Positions 26,439-35,800 of a DNA stretch of 64,000 bases are shown piece after piece. The translations under genes were made by a program, and so were the position numbers. The DNA is from Cedecea selenatireducens (GTDB taxonomy: Bacteria; Pseudomonadota; Gammaproteobacteria; Enterobacterales; Enterobacteriaceae), in contig NZ_JBHIKW010000006.1 of assembly GCF_042138895.1 (NCBI RefSeq), positions 1 through 64,000 of the forward strand, given 5' to 3'. The notes under the pieces were generated by a model. That model was not told the origin of the DNA. It saw only the letters and a program-made list of their open reading frames with translations, and searched no databases. Every line of letters begins with the position of its first letter. Position 1 is the first letter of the stretch.

Positions 26439-27134
26439 TTATTGTTCCAGCGTCTGCGGAACCCAGCAGTGAGGGCCTAAATGCTGCGGGCGAAGCTCCG
26501 CTAATGCCTGGAGATAATCCCGGCGGGGAATTTCTATCACGCCCAGCGAAGCCGTGTGCTCATTAAGCACCTGGCAGTCGATCAATTTGCCGCCGTGGCG
26601 AATAAAATGTTGGCAGAAAACCAGCAGCGCAGTTTTTGAGGCATTAACTCGTCGGCTGAACATAGATTCGCCGCAAAATAGCGCGCCTTGCGCGACGCCG
26701 TACATGCCGCCAACCACCTCTTCGCCGTCCCATACCTCAATGGAATGTGCATGGCCTAATTCATGCAGGCGTAAATAGGCTTCTACAATTTCTGCGGTTA
26801 TCCATGTCCCTTCATTGCGGTCGCTCGCGCAGCCGTATAGCACGTGTTCAAAGGCATGGTTTAGCGTAACTTTATAAGGCGCAGCGCGGTGAAAGCGCTT
26901 CATGCTGCGGCTGAGGTGGAACTGCTCCGGATACAGCACGGCGCGAGGATCAGGGGACCACCACAGGATAGGGTCCCCGGGAGAAAACCACGGAAAAATA
27001 CCGCGCTGATAGGCCATCAGCAGACGAGCGGGGCCAAGGTCGCCGCCAAGAGCCAGTAACCCATTGGGTTCACGCAACGCCCCTTCCGGCGAAGGAAAGG
27101 CAATCGAGTCACGAGAAAGCTGCACCAGGCGCAT
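26439..27134 (-). CDS. aat: Leucyl/phenylalanyl-tRNA-protein transferase
   Basis: Aat adds Leu or Phe from aminoacyl-tRNA to proteins with N-terminal Arg or Lys, creating the N-degrons read by ClpS. The 231-residue protein has family motifs FPSPEGALREPNGLLALGGDL, YQRGIFPWFS, WWSPDPRAVL and GGMYGVAQGALFCGESMFS. It lies 53 bases downstream of cydC on the same strand, so cydD-cydC-aat may be one transcript, as in E. coli. Nearby clpS and clpA encode the next steps of the same pathway. Confidence 0.96.
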   Translation of the reverse strand: MRLVQLSRDSIAFPSPEGALREPNGLLALGGDLGPARLLMAYQRGIFPWFSPGDPILWWSPDPRAVLYPEQFHLSRSMKRFHRAAPYKVTLNHAFEHVLYGCASDRNEGTWITAEIVEAYLRLHELGHAHSIEVWDGEEVVGGMYGVAQGALFCGESMFSRRVNASKTALLVFCQHFIRHGGKLIDCQVLNEHTASLGVIEIPRRDYLQALAELRPQHLGPHCWVPQTLEQ

Positions 27135-27187
27135 GACGACAAAAACTCCAGAGCAATATTGTATTGATAATAGTCTATTCAGAACGC

Positions 27188-28909
27188 CTAAAGGCGCTGG
27201 CGAAATTGATAATAACGTCCACCGGACGCCATCAATTCGGCGTGATTACCTTGCTCAATTATCTGCCCATTGTCCATCACAATTATGCTGTCAAAAGCGT
27301 TCAACCCCCGCAGCCGGTGGGTGACCATTAGCACGGTTTTATTCCTGGTGACTTCGGCTAATAAATCAAGAATTTGACGCTCGGTTTCCGCATCCAGCCC
27401 TTCGGTAGGTTCGTCCAGCAGCATGAGAGGGGCGTTGTGCAATATCGCTCTCGCAATCGCAAGGCGGCGGAGCTCACCGCCGGACAGCTGACGGCCGCCT
27501 TCACCCAGCCAGCCGTTGAGTCCGCCGTCGTCCAGCAGTTTCTCCAGACCAACCTGGCCGAGGGCGGTGCTAAGCTGCTCATCGCTTGCCTCAGGGGCTG
27601 CCAGCAGCAGATTATCGCGCAGGGTGGCGCTGAACAGGTGCACACGCTGCGGTACGACGCTGGTTGCCCTGCGCAGCGTAGCTTCATCAAACGAGCTTAA
27701 CGCGATGCCGTTAAGCTGAATCTCACCCTGCCGGGCATCCCATGCGCGAGTAAGTAATTGCAGCAGCGTAGATTTTCCGCAGCCGGTTTTGCCGAGAATA
27801 GCAATGCGTTGCCCGGCGTTGACGGACAAAGCGATATCTTTCAGCGCCGGCTGACTTTGCCCTGGATAGGTAAAGCTTACGCCACGAACTTCCAGAGCAG
27901 CCTGCTGTTGCTCGGGGTGCGAAGCTTCAGGGAAGGTAACTTCCGGCACCTGGCTGGTGATTTGCGTTACCCGTAGCGCAGAGGCAATAACCTGACCGAG
28001 ATGTTGGAAGGCGCCGGTAACCGGAGCCATTGCCTCGAAGGCTGCCAGCGCACAAAACACAAACAGGGCAATCAGCGCGCCGGGAGACTGGCTTTCACCG
28101 ACGCCCGCCGACGCCATCCACAGCATAGTCAGGACGGCAATGCCGCTGATAAGCAGCATGACGGCCTGTGACAGCGCCGTTAGCCCGGCCTGGCGGCGCT
28201 GAGCCTCCTGCCAGCTATTTTCTGTAGCGTCTAACTGTTCACGCGCGCGGGTTGCTGCGCCGAAAATGGTTAACTCTGCGTGGCTTTGCAGCCAGGCGGT
28301 CAATTGCTGACGATAGTGCCCGCGCTGGACGGTCAGAGCTTCACCGGTTGGCTGCCCGGCGCGATAAAACAGTGGCGGCAGCAGGAGCAGCGTCGCGAGT
28401 AAAATTCCGCCCAGGGTTAACGCCAGGGTGGTATCGAGAAAACTCAGGCCAAAAGTCACCACCACGATGACGACAAAAGCGCCGACGAGCGGTGAAATAA
28501 CCCGCAAGTAGAGGTGATCTAGCGTATCGACGTCCGCAACGACCCGGTTTAACAGTTCACCTTGACGGAAGCGGGCCAGCCCGGCAGGGGAGAGCGGCAG
28601 CAGCTTGCTGAAGGTAGAAACACGTAAATGCTGCAGCACGCGGAAGGTGGCATCATGGCTAACCAGACGCTCGAAATAACGGCCTGCGGTGCGGGTAATC
28701 GCCGCGCCGCGAACGCCTGCGGCAGGCAGCATGTAGTTAAAGCTATAAAGCCCGGCAACGCCAACTACGGCAGACGCCGAAAGGAACCAGCCTGAGAGCG
28801 TCAACAGGCCAATGCTGGCGAGCAGCGTGATGATGGCTAGTACAACGCCTAAAGACAGTAACCACTTATGGCGACGATAGAGTGCCAGATAAGGCAACAG
28901 GGCGCGCAT
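27188..28909 (-). CDS. cydC: Glutathione/cysteine exporter subunit CydC
   Basis: CydC pairs with CydD in a heterodimeric ABC transporter needed for assembly of cytochrome bd; it was described as a cysteine and glutathione exporter and later as a haem or thiol transporter. The 573 residues have a six-helix membrane domain (1-310), Walker A LGKTGCGKST near 370, signature LSGGELRR near 473, and Walker B LMLLDEPTEGLD. Its ATG overlaps the cydD stop by one base, indicating coupled translation. Confidence 0.95.
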   Translation of the reverse strand: MRALLPYLALYRRHKWLLSLGVVLAIITLLASIGLLTLSGWFLSASAVVGVAGLYSFNYMLPAAGVRGAAITRTAGRYFERLVSHDATFRVLQHLRVSTFSKLLPLSPAGLARFRQGELLNRVVADVDTLDHLYLRVISPLVGAFVVIVVVTFGLSFLDTTLALTLGGILLATLLLLPPLFYRAGQPTGEALTVQRGHYRQQLTAWLQSHAELTIFGAATRAREQLDATENSWQEAQRRQAGLTALSQAVMLLISGIAVLTMLWMASAGVGESQSPGALIALFVFCALAAFEAMAPVTGAFQHLGQVIASALRVTQITSQVPEVTFPEASHPEQQQAALEVRGVSFTYPGQSQPALKDIALSVNAGQRIAILGKTGCGKSTLLQLLTRAWDARQGEIQLNGIALSSFDEATLRRATSVVPQRVHLFSATLRDNLLLAAPEASDEQLSTALGQVGLEKLLDDGGLNGWLGEGGRQLSGGELRRLAIARAILHNAPLMLLDEPTEGLDAETERQILDLLAEVTRNKTVLMVTHRLRGLNAFDSIIVMDNGQIIEQGNHAELMASGGRYYQFRQRL

Positions 28910-30675
28910 TAAATCTCCTCCTGACGGCTGGCCAGTAATACCGCAAAGGGGCCATCTTCGGCGGAAAGCTGAGCAAAACTTCCTTGCTGAACAATCTGCC
29001 CGTTACGCATCACCCATATTTGGTCCCAGTCGCTGATGTAATCCAGCTGGTGAGTGACCATCAGGGTAGTTTGCTGGCGGGATGCCTCAGTAAGCGCTTC
29101 CATAACGCGCTGTTCGCTATGAGCATCCAGGCTTGCCGCGGGTTCGTCCAGCAGCAAAACTCCGCAAGGCGCGAGCAGTGCTCTGGCAACGGCCACTCGC
29201 TGCGCCTGGCCCATGGACAAACGCGTAGACTGGTCGCCAGGTGAGGTATCGATGCCTTCAGGCAGCAGCGGCAGAAACTCTGTCACCGACGCTTTATCCA
29301 GCGCCGCCTGCAGGCTGGTATCGTCCGCCTCAGGCAAGCCCAGTAGCACGTTATCCCGAAGTGTTGCGGCCGGTAGCTGAGGGTTTTGTCCCACCCAGCT
29401 AAGCTGCGCACGCCACCAGTCTGGCGAAAGCTGCGCCAGCTCGACGCCGTTGATAAGCAGCTGGCCCTGGTAGGGAAGGAACCCGGAAAGGACATTCAGC
29501 AGGGAGCTTTTGCCCGCGCCGCTTTGACCGACCAGCGCCACGCGCAGCCCGGCAGGAAGCGTAAAGTTAAGCGGCCCGGCCAGCACTTTCCCCTCGGCAG
29601 ACAGAATTGTCATTTCGCGAGCTTCGATAGCAAAAGGCCCGTTGCCGGACAGCTGCACCGTTCCCTGTGCGGGGTGCTGCAGCGGCGAGTCGAGGAAGGT
29701 CATCAGGGTATCTGCCGCGCCCACGGCCTGGGCTTTGGCGTGATAGAAGGTGCCCATATCACGCAGCGGCTGGAAGAATTCGGGAGCAAGAATAAGGGCC
29801 AGGAAGCCGGCAAACAGCGTTATGCCGGTGCCGTAGTGGCCAAAATTCAGCTCGCCAAGGTAAGAGAAACCGAAATAGACGGCAACCACGGCGATAGATA
29901 AAGAAGCGAAGAACTCCAGCACGCCGGAAGAAAGAAATGCCATGCGCAGCACTTCCATGGTGCGCTGGCGGAAGTCCTGACTAGCGGCACGAATGTTTTC
30001 GGTTTCCGCAGCGCCGCGGTTAAATACGCGGAGCGTTTCCATTCCGCGAAGGCGATCGAGGAAGTGCCCGCTGAGGCGCGCCAGCGCCTGAAAATTACGG
30101 CGGTTAGCATCGGCAGCGCCCATGCCTACCAGCGCCATAAAGATCGGGATAAGCGGCGCGGTGCCCAGCAAAATGAGCGCCGCTGCCCAGTTGATGGGAA
30201 AGATGGCGACGATAATCAGCAGGGGGACCATAACCGCCAGCGACATCTGGGGCAGGTAGCGCGCGTAATAGTCATGCATGTCTTCAATTTGTTCGAGGAC
30301 CAGCGTCGCCCAACTGCCAACTGGCTTACCCTGAATCCAGGCTGGGCCGGCCTGGTGTAGCCTGTCGAGTACCTTGCGGCGAATTTCCTGGCGGATATGA
30401 AGTCCGGCATAAAAACCGACCTTTTCTCTCAGCCAGACGATCCAGGCGCGTAAAACAAACACCAGGACCAGCAAAATAAACGGCATGAGCAGTGCTTCAC
30501 GCGGAATATTTTCCATAATCATATGCTGGAGAATGCGGGCCAGCAGCCAGGCCTGGGCAACAATCAGTAAACCACTGACCAAACCGAGCAGGCGTGACAG
30601 GCCGAGCCAACGGCGAGAGATGAGACTTTGCTGCTTTAGCCAGAGGCTAAGTTCTTGCTGACGGGTTTTATTCAT
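28909..30675 (-). CDS. cydD: Glutathione/cysteine exporter subunit CydD
   Basis: CydD is the partner of CydC in the inner-membrane thiol or haem exporter required for cytochrome bd. I start it at the ATG at 30675 (MNKTRQQELSLWLKQQ), giving 588 residues as in E. coli; an upstream ATG would add 24 residues of unlikely composition. The N-terminal half is the membrane domain (about 20-330). The nucleotide-binding domain has Walker A GQSGAGKSS near 382, the signature LSMGQAQR, which departs from LSGGQ, and Walker B VLLLDEPAASLD. Confidence 0.93.
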   Translation of the reverse strand: MNKTRQQELSLWLKQQSLISRRWLGLSRLLGLVSGLLIVAQAWLLARILQHMIMENIPREALLMPFILLVLVFVLRAWIVWLREKVGFYAGLHIRQEIRRKVLDRLHQAGPAWIQGKPVGSWATLVLEQIEDMHDYYARYLPQMSLAVMVPLLIIVAIFPINWAAALILLGTAPLIPIFMALVGMGAADANRRNFQALARLSGHFLDRLRGMETLRVFNRGAAETENIRAASQDFRQRTMEVLRMAFLSSGVLEFFASLSIAVVAVYFGFSYLGELNFGHYGTGITLFAGFLALILAPEFFQPLRDMGTFYHAKAQAVGAADTLMTFLDSPLQHPAQGTVQLSGNGPFAIEAREMTILSAEGKVLAGPLNFTLPAGLRVALVGQSGAGKSSLLNVLSGFLPYQGQLLINGVELAQLSPDWWRAQLSWVGQNPQLPAATLRDNVLLGLPEADDTSLQAALDKASVTEFLPLLPEGIDTSPGDQSTRLSMGQAQRVAVARALLAPCGVLLLDEPAASLDAHSEQRVMEALTEASRQQTTLMVTHQLDYISDWDQIWVMRNGQIVQQGSFAQLSAEDGPFAVLLASRQEEI

Positions 30676-30749
30676 CGCGTGCCAGATGCTGGTAGAAGAA
30701 GGAAATCTCAGGCAATTTTGACAGGCAATGTTACATGGCAGAAACAAGA

Positions 30750-30778
30750 AAGGCGACCAGCAAGGCCGCCTTTTTTAA
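30750..30778 (-). terminator. Terminator between trxB and cydD
   Basis: AGGCG and CGCCT arms enclose an 11-base loop, with T-rich tails on both strands. On the minus strand it follows the trxB stop. The stem is short. Confidence 0.5.
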
Positions 30779-30788
30779 CATCTTTAAT

Positions 30789-31757
30789 TTATTTACACTG
30801 TTCGGCCAGGCCGTCGAGATAGCGCTCGGCGTCCAGCGCGGCCATACAGCCGGTACCCGCGGAGGTAATGGCCTGACGATAGATATGATCCATCACGTCG
30901 CCAGCGGCAAAGACGCCAGGGATGCTGGTTTGGGTTGCGTTGCCGTGAATACCAGACAGCACCTTGATGTAGCCGTTTTCCAGCTCCAGCTGGCCGTTGA
31001 AAATCGCGGTATTCGGACTGTGGCCGATAGCCACAAATAAGCCGGCAACTTCCAGCTCTTCGATAATGTCGGTATTTTGCGTATCACGCAGGCGAAGGCC
31101 GCTGACGCCCATCTGATCGCCGGTCACTTCTTCCAGCGTGCGGTGGGTGTGCAGCACGATGTTGCCGTTCTGTACTTTATCCATCAGACGATTAATCAGG
31201 ATCTTCTCCGCGCGGAAGCTGTCGCGGCGGTGGATCAGATGCACTTCAGAGGCGATGTTCGCCAGATACAGCGCTTCTTCGACTGCGGTATTCCCGCCGC
31301 CGATGACCGCGACTTTCTGGTTGCGGTAGAAGAAGCCATCGCAGGTGGCACAGGCTGAAACGCCGCGGCCTTTGAACGCTTCTTCGGAAGGCAGACCCAG
31401 GTAACGGGCAGAGGCGCCGGTCGCAATAATCAGCGCGTCGCAGGTGTATTCGCCGCTGTCGCCCACCAGGCGGAACGGACGGTTCTGCAGATCGACGCTG
31501 GTGATGTGGTCGAAGAGGATTTCGGTTTCGAACTTGGCCGCATGCTCGTGCATGCGTTCCATCAGTAACGGACCGGTCAGGTCGTTAGGATCGCCAGGCC
31601 AGTTTTCGACTTCGGTGGTGGTGGTCAGCTGACCGCCTTTTTCCATGCCGGTAATCAGTACCGGTTTTAAGTTGGCGCGTGCAGCGTAGACCGCTGCGGT
31701 ATAGCCCGCAGGGCCGGAGCCAAGAATAAGCAGCTTACTGTGTTTAGCTGTGCCCAT
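30789..31757 (-). CDS. trxB: Thioredoxin reductase
   Basis: TrxB is a cytoplasmic FAD enzyme that uses NADPH to reduce thioredoxin. The 322 residues include the FAD motif LGSGPAGYTAAVYAAR near residues 12-27, the redox pair in CATCDGF at about 136-142, the NADPH motif GGGNTAVEEAL, and the C-terminal FAD motif FAAGDVMD. It is divergent from lrp across a 492-base region. Confidence 0.97.
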   Translation of the reverse strand: MGTAKHSKLLILGSGPAGYTAAVYAARANLKPVLITGMEKGGQLTTTTEVENWPGDPNDLTGPLLMERMHEHAAKFETEILFDHITSVDLQNRPFRLVGDSGEYTCDALIIATGASARYLGLPSEEAFKGRGVSACATCDGFFYRNQKVAVIGGGNTAVEEALYLANIASEVHLIHRRDSFRAEKILINRLMDKVQNGNIVLHTHRTLEEVTGDQMGVSGLRLRDTQNTDIIEELEVAGLFVAIGHSPNTAIFNGQLELENGYIKVLSGIHGNATQTSIPGVFAAGDVMDHIYRQAITSAGTGCMAALDAERYLDGLAEQCK

Positions 31758-32249
31758 GAGATCCTCATTGAACGTTTACAGACAATGGGGGTGATTGTAG
31801 GGAATTCGTTGCATTAAAAAAAGAGTGCAGCAATGTTGTTAACGATGTGTGTCATCGATGCTGCCTATAAGCCCAATGAATATCACCGTCATGTGCATAA
31901 ATAATCATTGTAATAGCACGGTAATCACGGGGCGAAAATGATGAATAATCATCAGCCAAAAGGAATATCTGGCACGTTCCACTAAAAATAGATGTTTTGC
32001 TTTGACAATCCCCTAAGCATTTGCGAAAACATTCGAGGAAGAAAAACATTTGGTGATGTGGAAGCCGCGTGCTCTCGCGCAAACCTGATGCAAATTTACC
32101 GAGTTATTGAAATTTACGCATGACGTGGACAGACGTTATGCGTGATGTCGATAGCAGCCGAAAGGCATCGGTCTTCTCACGTACACCCTGAACATTGACG
32201 TCACCAGGGTTATGGCAGGTGAAGGAAGGAATAGAGAGAGACAATAATA
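31758..32249. other. Divergent regulatory region between trxB and lrp
   Basis: These 492 bases contain no credible gene: the short frames present lack ribosome-binding sites. In E. coli lrp has a long untranslated leader and is controlled by Lrp itself and H-NS, and the AT-rich sequence here would fit that. I could not place individual sites with confidence. AAGGAAGG precedes the lrp start. Confidence 0.55.
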
Positions 32250-32744
32250 ATGGTAGATAGCAAGAAGCGCCCGGGCAAAGATCTCGACCGTATCGATCGC
32301 AATATTCTCAACGAATTGCAAAAGGATGGGCGCATTTCTAACGTTGAGCTTTCCAAGCGTGTTGGGCTTTCGCCGACGCCGTGCCTTGAGCGCGTTCGTC
32401 GTCTGGAACGTCAGGGTTTTATTCAGGGCTATACGGCGCTGTTAAACCCGCATTATCTGGATGCCTCACTGTTGGTCTTTGTTGAGATTACTCTGAATCG
32501 TGGCGCCCCGGATGTGTTTGAGCAATTTAACGCCGCAGTGCAAAAACTTGAAGAAATTCAAGAGTGTCATCTCGTATCCGGTGATTTCGACTACCTGTTG
32601 AAAACACGCGTGCCGGATATGTCGGCGTATCGTAAACTCTTAGGTGAGACCCTGCTGCGTCTGCCGGGCGTTAACGACACCCGTACTTATGTTGTCATGG
32701 AAGAGGTCAAACAGAGTAACCGTTTGGTCATTAAGACCCGTTAA
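32250..32744 (+). CDS. lrp: Leucine-responsive regulatory protein
   Basis: Lrp is the global feast/famine regulator that responds to leucine and controls amino-acid metabolism, transport and pili. The 164-residue protein has an N-terminal helix-turn-helix at about residues 30-52 (SNVELSKRVGLSPTPCLERV) and a C-terminal RAM/AsnC ligand-binding and oligomer domain. It is near invariant among enterics. serC-aroA, also in this window, is an Lrp target in E. coli. Confidence 0.97.
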   Translation: MVDSKKRPGKDLDRIDRNILNELQKDGRISNVELSKRVGLSPTPCLERVRRLERQGFIQGYTALLNPHYLDASLLVFVEITLNRGAPDVFEQFNAAVQKLEEIQECHLVSGDFDYLLKTRVPDMSAYRKLLGETLLRLPGVNDTRTYVVMEEVKQSNRLVIKTR

Positions 32745-32798
32745 TACGGGCCAGGTGCAAAATTGGCGTATTTTGGTTACACTCCTGGGAATCCATAC

Positions 32799-32833
32799 AG
32801 CAACAGCTCCGGCATGCCGCCGGTGCTGTTGTC
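32799..32833 (+). terminator. Hairpin between lrp and ftsK
   Basis: CAACAGC-CCGGC pairs with the complementary stretch ending GCTGTTG across a short ATG-like loop, with one mismatched pair. A weak TCTCC tail follows. It probably ends the lrp transcript, incompletely. Confidence 0.45.
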
Positions 32834-32865
32834 TCCATTGAGTTTAAGGACCTGGAGAGCCTTTC

Positions 32866-35800
32866 TTGAGCCAGGAATATACCGAAGATAAAGAAGTAAC
32901 ATTGCGGAAACTGAGCAGCGGGCGCCGTTTACTCGAGGCTTTGCTGATCCTTGTCGCCCTATTTGCCATCTATTTGATGGTTGCCTTGTTAAGCTTTAAC
33001 CCCTCAGACCCTAGCTGGTCTCAAACCGCGTGGCATGAGCCTATCCACAATCTGGGTGGCGCGCCGGGAGCGTGGTTTGCCGATACGTTGTTCTTCATTT
33101 TCGGCGTGATGGCGTACACCATTCCGGTGATCATCATCGGTGGCTGCTGGTTCACCTGGCGGCAGCGCGACAGTGAAGAGTTCATCGATTATTTTGCCGT
33201 TTCGCTGCGCCTTATCGGCGTGCTTGCTATGGTGCTGACCTCGTGCGGGCTGGCGGCCATCAATGCGGACGATATCTGGTACTTCGCCTCGGGCGGCGTG
33301 CTGGGCAGTTTGCTCAGTACCGCTATGATGCCGTTACTTAACAGCAGCGGCGGCACAATTGCGCTGCTTTGCGTATGGGCGGCTGGTCTGACGCTGTTCA
33401 CCGGCTGGTCCTGGGTCAGCATTGCCGAGAAGCTCGGCAGCGCGGTGTTAACCGTTCTTACGTTTGCCAGCAATCGCACCCGTCGGGATAACACCTGGCA
33501 GGATGAGGACGAGTACGAAGAAGAGCACCATGCAGACGAACAGCAGCACGTTTCTACCGAGAAGCGTGAATCCCGTCGGGCGCGTATTTTACGCGGGGCG
33601 CTTGCACGTAAGCAGCGTCTGTCGCAGAAGTTTGCTAACCCTAACGGCCGCAAAACGGATGCAGCGTTGTTCTCCGGCAAGCGGATGGACGATGCAGAAG
33701 ACGACGTCCTGTTCAGCGCGCGTGGCGTAGAGGCCGACCCGAACGATGTGCTGTTCTCCGGGCACAAAGCGACGCTGCCGGAAGAGCAAGAATACGATCC
33801 GCTGTTCAGCGGGCATTCTGCCGTTGAGCCGATTGCTGCGGCCGCTGCGGCAACGACCGCTAACCAGTCGTGGGCAGCACCAGTGCCGCCGGTTGTGCCA
33901 ATGCCTCCGGTATCCACACCGGCTCCAGTCGTTGAGGCCGAGCCCGCTGCTCCCGCGATTGCATGGGAACCAGCGCCGACAACGGTCACGCCAGAGCCGG
34001 TTATTGCCCCTGCTCCGGATCATTACGCTGCACCGCATCCAGCAAGCGTACAGCAGCAAGTTCCGCATGAGATCCATCAAAGCTGGGCTGAACCTGTTGC
34101 GCCTGCGGCTCAGCCATTCGCAGAGCCACAGCCGACGCCAGAGCCGGTAGAAGAGGTGAAATACGTTCGCCCGCCGATGTACCACTTTGAAGAAGTGGAA
34201 GAGAAGCGCGCCCGTGAACGTGAGCAGCTTGCGGCCTGGTATCAGCCCGTTAATGAGCCGAAGCCCGATCCTTATAACTATGCGCCAGCAACACCTGCGG
34301 TGCCTGAGCCTGTTCAGCCAACGATCCCGACACCAGCGCCAGTTTCAGCCCCGTTAACGGCGCCTGAAATGCCGGTGCCGGACGTGACCCAAACTGCATC
34401 GGGCGTGCAGCAGGCGGCAAAAATTGCGGCTGGAGCGGCGGCATTTTCACCGGTATTCAGCATTGCCAGCGATGCTCCGCGTCCTCAGGTAAAAGAAGGC
34501 ATTGGTCCTCAACTGCCGCGTCCGAATCGGGTACGTGTCCCGACTCGCCGTGAGCTGGCGTCTTATGGGATAAAACTGCCTTCCCAGCGCATGGCCGAAG
34601 AGCAGGCCCGACTGGCGGAGAGCCAGCAGTCCGACGACGATTATGGCGATGAAAACGATGCGCTGCAGCAGCACGAGCTGGCCCGCCAGTTTGCGGCCCA
34701 GCAGCAGCAGCGTTATGGCGAAGAGTTCGACGACGAAACCTGGTCTGAAGAAGATCGGGCGGAAGCGGAAGAAGCCGAACTTGCGCGTCAGTTCGCTGCT
34801 CAGCAACAGCAGCGCTACAGCGAGCAGCCACAGCAAAATAACGCTCCGTTCTCACTGGATGATTTTGATTTCCAGTCATCGCTGAAAGAGCTGGTGGATG
34901 ATACGCCGAGCGAGCCGCTGTTCACGCCGAGCTTTGAGCCTGTATCTCAGCCGGTTCAACACAGCCAGCCGGTTGCTCAGCCAGCCCAGTATGCTCAGGC
35001 GACGCAGCATCAGCCTGCCGCACCTGAGCCAAAAGAGAGCCTGATCCACCCGTTCCTGATGCGTAACGGCGACGATCGTCCGCTTCAGAAACCCACTACG
35101 CCGCTGCCGTCACTGGATCTGCTGACTTCACCTCCAACTGAAGTTGAGCCGGTAGATACCTTTGCGATGGAGCAGATGGCTCGTCTGGTGGAAGCCCGTC
35201 TGGCGGATTACCGCATTAAAGCCGACGTGGTGGATTATTCTCCGGGTCCGGTCATCACACGTTTCGAGCTGGATTTGGCTCCGGGCGTGAAGGCTGCGCG
35301 TATTTCGAACCTTTCCCGTGACCTGGCGCGCTCGCTGTCGACCGTTGCCGTGCGTGTGGTTGAGGTTATTCCGGGCAAACCGTACGTTGGCCTTGAACTG
35401 CCGAACAAAAAACGTCAGACCGTTTACCTGCGTGAAGTGCTCGACTGCGCTAAATTCCGCGACAACAGCTCTCCGTTGACCGTGGTTCTCGGGAAAGACA
35501 TCGGCGGTGAGCCGGTGGTCGCAGATCTGGCGAAGATGCCTCACCTGCTGGTGGCCGGTACGACCGGTTCCGGTAAGTCGGTTGGCGTGAACGCCATGAT
35601 CATCAGCATGCTGTACAAAGCGACGCCGGAAGAAGTTCGCTTCATCATGATCGATCCGAAAATGCTTGAGCTGTCGGTGTACGAAGGGATCCCGCATCTG
35701 CTGACCGAAGTGGTTACAGACATGAAGGATGCCGCGAATGCTCTGCGCTGGAGCGTGAACGAGATGGAGCGCCGCTATAAGCTGATGTCCGCGCTTGGCG

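Noticed and set aside
31852..32082. 76-codon frame upstream of lrp
   Set aside because: It has no good ribosome-binding site, an unusual composition and overlaps the expected lrp leader and trxB upstream region.
32799..32865. LexA box before ftsK
   Set aside because: E. coli ftsK has an SOS-controlled promoter, but I could not find CTGT-N8-ACAG in this gap.
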